Positions 1 to 7,058 of a stretch of 64,000 nucleotides of DNA are shown piece by piece. The notes beneath the pieces are model-generated. The model had not been told where the DNA came from, did no database searches, and saw only the letters and a list, made by a program, of their open reading frames with translations. Position numbers and translations under genes: made by a program. The stretch lies in contig CAKUZF010000012.1 of NCBI GenBank assembly GCA_934718155.1, forward strand, positions 1 through 64,000, given 5' to 3'. Origin of the DNA: an uncultured Parabacteroides sp. (lineage in GTDB: Bacteria; Bacteroidota; Bacteroidia; Bacteroidales; Tannerellaceae). Positions within the stretch are counted from its first letter, which is position 1. The number at the start of each line of letters is the position of its first letter.

Positions 1-3000
1 CTTCGTAGCCTCGCGTATGTTGCCCTCCAAGATTACCTGGCCGTTCACCGTCACCTTGATGTTGTCGCCATTAGCGATGATCTCCTCCGTATTCCACTCG
101 CCAACAGGCTTGAACGCGCTATGGTGATCAGCATTAGCCGGAATAATGCCATAGACAGAGCCATGGTGCTGCAACGGCGTGATATTCTTATAAATAGGAT
201 GCTCGCAATCCAACACCTGGATCTCCATGCCTACATAGGCCGCATCACCCTCCATCGGAGTGCGGATACCGATACCGTTGTTAGCGCCCGGAGTCAACTG
301 GAAGTCGAATCGGTAGATGAAGTTGCCATACTCCTGCTTCGTGTAGAGGTTGCCACCAAAACTCTTGGTCGGCACGCAAGAGATGCAGCCATCCTCCAAG
401 ATATAATCTACGGTGTTACCAGTCCACTCATGCATGTTAGAGCCATCAAACAGCACCTTGAAGCCCTCTTTCTTCTCCTGGTCGGAGAGCTGGAACGGCT
501 CCACCTTAGGGAGTTCCTTCACATAGATGTCGCGGAAGTAGCAACGGCTACCATGGGCCTGCAACTCAATCTGCTCTACCGGGAGGATAGGCTGGCTACG
601 ATCCCAGTAGTTCTCCATGATCACATTGTCTACCACCAATTCTCCATTCAGCTTCACCGTCACACGGTCGCCCACCATCTTGATGTAGAAGCTGTTCCAC
701 TCGCCCAGCTTATTGTCGGCCACCTTCAACGGGTTGCGCTCGTTTACCTTATTATTGTAGAGTCCGCCTGAACCTACCTGAGCGCCCACATTCACGCGAG
801 AGGTATCCCAGATCTGTACCTGAGGCGTAGCACGCAGATAAATACCGGCATCGGGCTCCTTACCCGTTGGGTCGAGCATCCAATCTACATACATCTCGAA
901 GTCGCCATAAACCTTCTCCGTACAGAGGTTGTCGTAGCCACTGCCCTCGAACACGATGCAACCGTCTTTAGCGAACCAGTCTTTGCGCATGCGCTCGTCG
1001 GCAGCCTTCTGCTCCTGTGCCAACTTAGCCGGAGTCATCTTATAACGCTTATAAGGATTACCATCGCCATCCTTGCCGACCATACCCTTCCAACCAGTCA
1101 GGTCTTGGCCATTAAACAACGACACGAAACCAGCCTCATCGCTCATCTTCTCCAAGTGCTGCTTCACGGCGTCTCTATCGTAAGAGGCATCCTGACCGTC
1201 AAACTGGCCCAACACCTTCGTCAAGAGAGCCTTCACATCCTTACCCGTATATTCCGTGTGGCTACGAGCGATGTTCCAAACAGCATAAGTCGCAGCCGAA
1301 CGAACATCGGCATTGCTATCATCCATAAACTTAGCCGCATACATCATACCGATGAATGTACCTGTCTGCTGCACCTGCTTCAATACAAGAGCCTTCAGCG
1401 AACCACTCTTAGCGATGTCCATCGCCTTGCGCAAGCGGATCAAGCGGTTCTCGCCCGTCAACGACGGCGTAGAAACCAATGTCACATAGCGAGTCAACGC
1501 CTTTGTATGCACCTCGTCGGAAGTAGTGTTCTTTGCGATCACAAACAGAGGATCAGCGGCATCAACACCATTCCAAACCAGCAACGCCTCCAAAGCGGCA
1601 TCCTTGGCAGCGCCCTTACCATCCATGAAGCCCTTCACGATGGTCTGCAAAGCCTCGGCCTCGCCCGTAGCTGAAAGCACCTTATAATAGAGGTGTTTCT
1701 TGCTGTCGCCAGCCTGAACCATGCGGCGGTTCACGTTCTGCACCTTCGTCTGTGCAGACTGCTTTGCGATTGAAACGACGATCGCATCCTGAATCGGAGC
1801 GATAGCATCGGCGTCGGCAGTCTCCAACATGCCACAAAGCTGCGTGAAGTCCTTCTCAGCTACCACGTCCTTCAAAGCGGTGTAAGCTGCCTTCTTAACA
1901 GCCGGCGTGCCGCTCTTGATCTGATCCAAAACCGTATTCAAGTTGGCATCAGCCTTGCGATTGGCAAGCAGCTCCAATCCGGCGATCTTTCCAGCCTCGC
2001 TGGCATCAGGAATCACCTTGGCCACAGCCTGATCGATGTCGCCCGAGAAAGCCATCAAGGCATCCTCGCCCAGCAATACGTCTTGCTTATCTGAGTGCTT
2101 CAACAGATCAGCCAAAGCGGGAATCACGCTCTTATCACCAATCTTCACCAGTGCCCAAACGGCAGCCTGACGCACGTCGAAGTTCGCATCGTTCAGCTGG
2201 TTCAAGATCACCTGACGAGCCGGCAAATCGAAACGGATCTCTAAGTTCTTGATCACGTCGTGCTGTTTCGGATTCTTGCTCTCGCGGCCAATCCAGTTCA
2301 ACACATCCACCTTCACCTCAGGTTTAGCCTTCATCATGCCCTTCATCACCTCTACATAGAGAGCCTGGTTAGCATAGACTGAAGCGAAACGCAAAGCGGC
2401 GTTGCGATAGTCCTTGTCGGCATCCTTCAAAGCCGTCTGCAACAATTTATTGGTGTTATTGGGCTGCTGAGCGAACAAAATCTCCAAAGCGGCCTCACGA
2501 GTGTGTCTTGCGCCTGCCTTGGCAGCCTTCTTCATCAGGTCGGCTGCAGCTTTCTCAGCGTCTTTACCACCCACACGTTTGATCAGCGCGATGTAGGCTT
2601 CGTTGGCACCTGTGCGCTCCATGCGGTAGTTCACAGCCGCTGCTGCGTTAGCCAAATCCTTCAAGGAAGCAGCCGAGCCACACTGGCTCAACGCATACAA
2701 AACGGTTTTCTGCATGTCGGGATCCTCGTTGCCCAACATAGCCAGCAATACCGGCTCAGCCTCTGCGGCGTGCAAACCTGCGAGCGCACGGATAGCGTCC
2801 TGCTGAGTCTGCGGCGTGCCGGCACGACGTTGTATCGATGCGAGCAACACCTGCTTCGCCTCCTCAGAGCCAATAGCTTGGAGGGCGCGTGCTGCCGGAC
2901 CGCTCAACTCGCGATCGTTCAAATAGCTATCCAGCACATCGATCGACTGGTTAGAGCCGATGATCTGCAACTGGCGAATGATGAACGCCTTTGTCTCTCT

Positions 3001-3348
3001 TTCAGAAACTTGGCTCAACGCATTGATATAAGCCTTCTCGACCGTTTGACGAGCCTGCTCATTGCCCTTGGCCATCACAAAATGGCTCAAGCCGCTCAAC
3101 GCATAGTCCACTTTCGCATTGCTTCCCTTGCCGGGAGCATTGATCTGACTGATCAACTGAGCCACGCCAGCCTCGCCCGTCGTAGCCAAATCGTTGATCA
3201 TTTTATTGTATTCAGCCTGCTGCTGTGCGGGCATCTGAGCCAACACATCCGCTACGACAGTTTGCGCCGTACGGTTGGCAGGGCTCTGTGCCATCATCAC
3301 GTTACCTAAGAGCAACAGACTCGCAATTGAAATATATACTTTCTTCAT
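1..3348 (-). CDS. Secreted HEAT-repeat protein with two DUF1080 (3-keto-disaccharide hydrolase) domains, partial
   Basis: The reading frame is open from an ATG at 3348 to the left edge, so 1116 codons are visible and the C-terminus is missing. Residues 1-20 (MKKVYISIASLLLLGNVMMA) are a Sec signal peptide. Residues of about 50-730 are alanine/leucine-rich helical repeats of HEAT type. A first DUF1080 domain starts near residue 737 (FVSLFNGQDLTGW) and a second near 960 (FKVLFDGSNMHEW); the second runs off the window. DUF1080 members act on 3-keto-glycosides in the redox route of glycan cleavage; the HEAT part is probably a scaffold. The gene lies 19 bp after the Gfo/Idh/MocA gene, as third gene of an operon with GH109. 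The domain calls are firm; the substrate is unknown. Confidence 0.85.
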   Translation of the reverse strand, partial: MKKVYISIASLLLLGNVMMAQSPANRTAQTVVADVLAQMPAQQQAEYNKMINDLATTGEAGVAQLISQINAPGKGSNAKVDYALSGLSHFVMAKGNEQARQTVEKAYINALSQVSERETKAFIIRQLQIIGSNQSIDVLDSYLNDRELSGPAARALQAIGSEEAKQVLLASIQRRAGTPQTQQDAIRALAGLHAAEAEPVLLAMLGNEDPDMQKTVLYALSQCGSAASLKDLANAAAAVNYRMERTGANEAYIALIKRVGGKDAEKAAADLMKKAAKAGARHTREAALEILFAQQPNNTNKLLQTALKDADKDYRNAALRFASVYANQALYVEVMKGMMKAKPEVKVDVLNWIGRESKNPKQHDVIKNLEIRFDLPARQVILNQLNDANFDVRQAAVWALVKIGDKSVIPALADLLKHSDKQDVLLGEDALMAFSGDIDQAVAKVIPDASEAGKIAGLELLANRKADANLNTVLDQIKSGTPAVKKAAYTALKDVVAEKDFTQLCGMLETADADAIAPIQDAIVVSIAKQSAQTKVQNVNRRMVQAGDSKKHLYYKVLSATGEAEALQTIVKGFMDGKGAAKDAALEALLVWNGVDAADPLFVIAKNTTSDEVHTKALTRYVTLVSTPSLTGENRLIRLRKAMDIAKSGSLKALVLKQVQQTGTFIGMMYAAKFMDDSNADVRSAATYAVWNIARSHTEYTGKDVKALLTKVLGQFDGQDASYDRDAVKQHLEKMSDEAGFVSLFNGQDLTGWKGMVGKDGDGNPYKRYKMTPAKLAQEQKAADERMRKDWFAKDGCIVFEGSGYDNLCTEKVYGDFEMYVDWMLDPTGKEPDAGIYLRATPQVQIWDTSRVNVGAQVGSGGLYNNKVNERNPLKVADNKLGEWNSFYIKMVGDRVTVKLNGELVVDNVIMENYWDRSQPILPVEQIELQAHGSRCYFRDIYVKELPKVEPFQLSDQEKKEGFKVLFDGSNMHEWTGNTVDYILEDGCISCVPTKSFGGNLYTKQEYGNFIYRFDFQLTPGANNGIGIRTPMEGDAAYVGMEIQVLDCEHPIYKNITPLQHHGSVYGIIPANADHHSAFKPVGEWNTEEIIANGDNIKVTVNGQVILEGNIREATK

Positions 3349-3367
3349 GATTCAATTCGAGTTAAGA

Positions 3368-4624
3368 TTAGATATTCCAAGGTGCGCGCATCGGCTGGTC
3401 GAGCAGACGATTAGCGGCCTCATCGTTGATAAACTCCAGCTTCACCGGGTCGAAGTGCAGCGTGCGGTTCAGACGCAAAGCGACAGCACCCATGTTGACG
3501 ATCGTAGCCGAGCGGAATCCGTTGCGCTCGTTCAAAGCGAACGGCTGACGTGTCTTCACACACTCCACGAAGTCTGTAACCTGTGGCTCTGGCTCAGGAT
3601 ACTCTGCCAACTTCTTCTCCCAATCAGGAATATCGCATACAAAATTCTTATATACATTACCCTTCGGACCTGCGATGTAAGGCGTGTTAGGATCGCCATA
3701 GTCGCCACCCCAAAGCACGATCTGGCAACCATCCTCGTAGGTATAGGTAATCGAGCGCCATGTACCTACAGCGTCAGGGTGCTGCTGAGGCGCATCCACC
3801 TCAACCTTCACGGGGCTGGTGTCATCCTTACCCAGGATATACTGCACGGGGTCGATGTAGTGCTGACCCATATCGCCCAAACCACCACCATCATAATCCC
3901 AGTAGCCACGGAATGTCTGATGCACACGGTGGGCATTGTAGGGCTTGTAGGGTGCCGGGCCTAACCACATGTCGTAGTCCAACTCTGCGGGAACAGGTTG
4001 CGGCTCCAAATACTCCTTACCTACCCAATAGAACTTCCAGTCGAAACCAGTGTGCTTGCTGATGGTCACCTTCAACGGCCATCCCAGCAAACCGCTCTGT
4101 ACCAACTTCTTCAAAGGCTTCACGGGTGTACCCAAGCCATAGAACGGATCGGTGAAGCGGAACCATGTGTTCAAACGGAACATACGGCCATACTGCTTCA
4201 TAGCCTCCATCACGCGCTTACCCTCGCCAATCGTACGGGTCATCGGTTTCTCACACCATACGTCTTTGCCCGCCTTCGCTGCCTCGACCGACATGATGCC
4301 GTGCCAATGCGGCGGTGTAGCGATATGCACAATATCTACGTTCGGATCCAAGATCAGGTCGCGGAAATCGTGATAAGCCGCGATCTTATCTTTCACCAAT
4401 TGCTTACCCAGCTCCAGATGGTTCTTATCAACATCGCAAACAGCAACCAATCGAGTGCCCGCATAGTTTACGTGGCCACGACCCATACTACCCGTACCAA
4501 TGATTCCCTTGGTTAACTGATCACTGGGGGCGATGAATCCATTACCCAACACGTGGCGCGGCACAATCGTAAAAGCCGCGATACCACCGAGGGTCTTTAG
4601 AAAATCTCTTCTGTTAGTTTTCAT
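3368..4624 (-). CDS. Tat-exported Gfo/Idh/MocA family oxidoreductase
   Basis: A 418-residue NAD(P)-dependent sugar oxidoreductase. I start it at MKTNRRDFLKTLGG because this gives a twin-arginine signal (NRRDFLK) at the N-terminus; an upstream in-frame ATG would bury it behind 50 unrelated residues that overlap the preceding gene. The Rossmann motif is GIIGTGSMGRGH and the family motif EKP is in CEKPMTR. Tat export fits a protein that must fold with its cofactor in the cytoplasm before working in the periplasm. It lies 22 bp after the GH109 gene and 19 bp before the DUF1080 gene. A role in oxidising a sugar C3 hydroxyl, or reducing a 3-keto product, is inferred from these neighbours. Confidence 0.9.
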   Translation of the reverse strand: MKTNRRDFLKTLGGIAAFTIVPRHVLGNGFIAPSDQLTKGIIGTGSMGRGHVNYAGTRLVAVCDVDKNHLELGKQLVKDKIAAYHDFRDLILDPNVDIVHIATPPHWHGIMSVEAAKAGKDVWCEKPMTRTIGEGKRVMEAMKQYGRMFRLNTWFRFTDPFYGLGTPVKPLKKLVQSGLLGWPLKVTISKHTGFDWKFYWVGKEYLEPQPVPAELDYDMWLGPAPYKPYNAHRVHQTFRGYWDYDGGGLGDMGQHYIDPVQYILGKDDTSPVKVEVDAPQQHPDAVGTWRSITYTYEDGCQIVLWGGDYGDPNTPYIAGPKGNVYKNFVCDIPDWEKKLAEYPEPEPQVTDFVECVKTRQPFALNERNGFRSATIVNMGAVALRLNRTLHFDPVKLEFINDEAANRLLDQPMRAPWNI

Positions 4625-4646
4625 AGCATATACTATATAAAATAAA

Positions 4647-6050
4647 TTATAATGCAAACGCAGGTTGACGGTGAATCCAATGACCTCTCGTGAAGTCGGG
4701 GAAATCAACCAGCGCTCCACCTCTTGCAATTGACATTTCAGAAAGTGCGGAGATAGCGCTCCATGCAGCCGCATCGTAGCAATCCATCGGTGCCGGACGC
4801 TTCTCGTGGATGGCCTGAATCAAGTCGTACATCATGATATAGTCCATACCGCCATGGCCTGCCTCGGCTGCCGCCGCGCCATTGTCGGCCCACAGCTTAT
4901 GGTCGTACTGCTTGAACCATGTCTCCGAGTCGTCCCAACGGTGGGGCTTCGACTTGCCCTGCACATACACATGATCTCCATCGTTCATCCAGAGCCCCTC
5001 GGTGCCTTGGATGCGGAAGCCTAATGAGTAAGGACGCGGCGAGTTGGTGTCGTGCGTAACGATCACGGTCTGACCGTTGGCACACTTGATCATCGTTGTC
5101 ACGATGTCGCCCAGGTTGAAACGCACGTTGGCCAACGGATGGTGCTCGCCACCATTGTCGACGATGAACTTATGCAGGCCACGGCTCTGCGTAGCCATAG
5201 ATGAGAGTGAAACAAAGCGGTTTCCGCGGTTGATGTCTAAGCAGTTTGCAACCGGACCGATTCCGTGGGTAGGATAGATATCGCCATTGCGATGAACGGA
5301 ATGGTTCGTGCGCCATTGCGCCTCGGCGTAGGCCGTCGGACCCATACGCAACTCACCGCCGGGCTGGTAGGTGTAGTGCTTTCCATCGTTGAACTTCACG
5401 TCGCGCAAGTCGTGCTCATAGCCGCAAGTGGCATGAAGCAACTCGCCAAAGAGGCCTTCACGCACCATGCGCAAAGCCGCCATGCAGTCGCGACGATAGC
5501 ATACATTCTCCATGATGTTCAGGTGGCTGCCTGTAGCCTCCGACACATTCACCAAGTCCCAGCACTCCTCCAACGAGTTGGCAGCCGAAACCTCTACGCC
5601 CACGTAGGGCACGCCAGCCTTCATCGCAGCCAACGACATCGGCACGTGCCACTCCCACGGGCTGGCGATGATTACGCAGTCAAACTCCTCGTTGTTGAGC
5701 ATCCGCTCAAACTCACGCTCGCCACCCTTGTAAACCTTCGGGGCGGGCACATTGAATTTGGCAATATGCTTCAGCGTGCTATCAATCGGACCTTGCTGTA
5801 TATCGCAGATGGCCACGATCTTGTTGCCAGGGATCGCCAACACATTGTTAATGTGCTCTTGACAACGCGAACCCGTACCGATAAAACCAAAACGCAACTT
5901 GCCATCATCTTTGCCAGCCGTTTTCTTTTTTGCTTGCGATGTTTCAGCGACAGAATTGGCTGCTTGAGCGGGCCCAGCCATGGCCAATCCGGCAGCGCCT
6001 AAGCCTGCTACGGAAACTTTCTTTAAGAAAGAACGACGTGTGCTCTCCAT
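4647..6050 (-). CDS. GH109 glycosidase, predicted alpha-N-acetylgalactosaminidase
   Basis: A 467-residue protein with a twin-arginine signal (STRRSFLKK) followed by a hydrophobic alanine/glycine stretch. The Rossmann motif is GFIGTGSRCQEH. Long blocks match the GH109 signature: WEWHVPM, SEATGSHLNIMENVCYRRD, HSVHRNGDIYPTHGIGP, LDINRGNRF and AGHGGMDY. GH109 enzymes cleave terminal alpha-GalNAc by transient oxidation with tightly bound NAD, with no net redox change. The gene heads the operon with a second Gfo/Idh/MocA protein and a DUF1080 protein. Family assignment is strong; the GalNAc specificity is a family inference. Confidence 0.9.
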   Translation of the reverse strand: MESTRRSFLKKVSVAGLGAAGLAMAGPAQAANSVAETSQAKKKTAGKDDGKLRFGFIGTGSRCQEHINNVLAIPGNKIVAICDIQQGPIDSTLKHIAKFNVPAPKVYKGGEREFERMLNNEEFDCVIIASPWEWHVPMSLAAMKAGVPYVGVEVSAANSLEECWDLVNVSEATGSHLNIMENVCYRRDCMAALRMVREGLFGELLHATCGYEHDLRDVKFNDGKHYTYQPGGELRMGPTAYAEAQWRTNHSVHRNGDIYPTHGIGPVANCLDINRGNRFVSLSSMATQSRGLHKFIVDNGGEHHPLANVRFNLGDIVTTMIKCANGQTVIVTHDTNSPRPYSLGFRIQGTEGLWMNDGDHVYVQGKSKPHRWDDSETWFKQYDHKLWADNGAAAAEAGHGGMDYIMMYDLIQAIHEKRPAPMDCYDAAAWSAISALSEMSIARGGALVDFPDFTRGHWIHRQPAFAL

Positions 6051-6091
6051 ATATGTTTATTAATTTAAATGAGGTTTATCACTTTTGGGCA

Positions 6092-6099
6092 CAAAATTA
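6092..6099 (-). promoter_or_regulatory. Candidate -7 box for the GH109 operon
   Basis: On the minus strand the sequence reads TAATTTTG, matching the Bacteroidetes TAnnTTTG box, 41 bp before the GH109 ATG. I see no TTG element at the standard 19-bp spacing, so this rests on one box. Confidence 0.4.
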
Positions 6100-6183
6100 A
6101 AAAGTTTTCCTCACATTTGAAAACAATCGTCACGGTTTCCTAAAGAAAGGGGCTAATTAGACAAAAACAGGCAGCGGAAGGCT

Positions 6184-6228
6184 TAAAAAAAAACGATGGG
6201 CAACGGCCTGATTTTCGTTGCCCATCGT
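6184..6228 (-). terminator. Intrinsic terminator of the exopolysaccharide operon, built from two inverted 22-bp repeat units
   Basis: A perfect 13-bp inverted repeat (ACGATGGGCAACG at 6193-6205 and its complement at 6216-6228) encloses a 10-nt loop. On the minus strand it is followed by a run of T at 6184-6192. It lies about 100 bp after the stop of the PHP phosphatase gene. The right arm is the first unit of the tandem array that continues to about 6314. Confidence 0.75.
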
Positions 6229-6314
6229 TGTAAATTTCGTTGCCCATGGTTTTCTATTCCGTTGCCCATGGTTTTCTATTCCGTTGCCCATGGTTTTTCA
6301 CGCCAATCACCATG
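6193..6314. repeat. 22-bp tandem repeat array, locus 1 (core GTTGCCCAT)
   Basis: Units with core CGTTGCCCAT start at 6216, 6238, 6260 and 6282, exactly 22 bp apart, and a decayed unit sits at 6304. An inverted unit lies at 6193-6205. Only the first 11-12 bp of each unit are well conserved; the rest is AT-rich and varies. The array fills the space between the GH109 promoter region and the stop codon of the PHP phosphatase gene. Related arrays are at 17757-18040 and 36897-37040. Confidence 0.85.
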
Positions 6315-6324
6315 TTTTTTTGGC

Positions 6325-7050
6325 TCATTCCTCAAGCTTTTTCCTGACCAGTTCGCCGACTCGCAATGCCACCTTTTTCGGCAGTTTTTGCTGCCACAAG
6401 TCGGGATGCGACAATGCCTGGCGATGCATATCGGTGCCGCATATCAAATAATAGCCCTGCTTCAGCAGCCATTCCGCACGCCTTCGCGCTTCGGAACCAT
6501 ATCCTCCCACCACCGAGAAAAGATCCAGCTGGAATGCGATCCGCTCCTCGTGCAATCGCTTGTATTCCCTCTCGTCCATATACATATAGCGCTCGGGATG
6601 GGCCAGCAAGGGTATATAACCCGCCGATTTTATCCGATCAAGGAAGTCGTTCATGCCATACGGCGGATTGAAATAGGAGGTCTCAACCAACACGTAGCGT
6701 TTCTCTTCGCCGAGCGGAAGGAGTTGCCCCTGGCTCAATCGCTCATTAAACAGGCCATCCAGCATGTGCTCGGCCGCCAAACGCAGCTCGACAGGGCCCG
6801 AATAAGCCGCCTTCAGCTCATCCAATCGCCGAGACAGACGCTCGACGGTGTTGGGGAAATCCTCCATGATGTGCGGGGTGAGCCACACCTTGCGGATTCC
6901 CCACTCTTCGTAGAGGCGCAACATGCTCAGCGACTCCTCCATCGTGCGAGCCCCATCGTCGACGCCGGGGAGTAAATGGCAATGGTATTCGACGAACTGA
7001 TTGCGCAAGACGCAATCGCCTAATGTCGTTGAGCTACTAAAAGGCCACAT
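6325..7050 (-). CDS. PHP-domain protein-tyrosine phosphatase (CpsB/YwqE type)
   Basis: A 241-residue cytoplasmic enzyme of the PHP family, a metal-dependent phosphatase class that dephosphorylates the tyrosine tail of BY-kinases in capsule assembly. Metal-binding motifs are clear: YHCHLLPGVDDGA (21-33), TPHIMED, LAHPERY and GTDMH near the C-terminus. It starts 8 bp after the BY-kinase gene, so the kinase and its likely phosphatase are co-transcribed. The 22-bp repeat array begins right at its stop codon. Confidence 0.9.
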   Translation of the reverse strand: MWPFSSSTTLGDCVLRNQFVEYHCHLLPGVDDGARTMEESLSMLRLYEEWGIRKVWLTPHIMEDFPNTVERLSRRLDELKAAYSGPVELRLAAEHMLDGLFNERLSQGQLLPLGEEKRYVLVETSYFNPPYGMNDFLDRIKSAGYIPLLAHPERYMYMDEREYKRLHEERIAFQLDLFSVVGGYGSEARRRAEWLLKQGYYLICGTDMHRQALSHPDLWQQKLPKKVALRVGELVRKKLEE

Positions 7051-7058
7051 TCTTTTGC

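Noticed and set aside
3368..4774. Longer form of the Gfo/Idh/MocA protein starting at 4774
   Set aside because: It would overlap the GH109 gene by over 120 bp and hide the twin-arginine signal behind 50 unrelated residues.
4647..6050. Plain sugar dehydrogenase annotation for the first gene of the operon
   Set aside because: The blocks from WEWHVPM to AGHGGMDY match GH109 glycosidases, which share the Gfo/Idh/MocA fold but hydrolyse glycosides.
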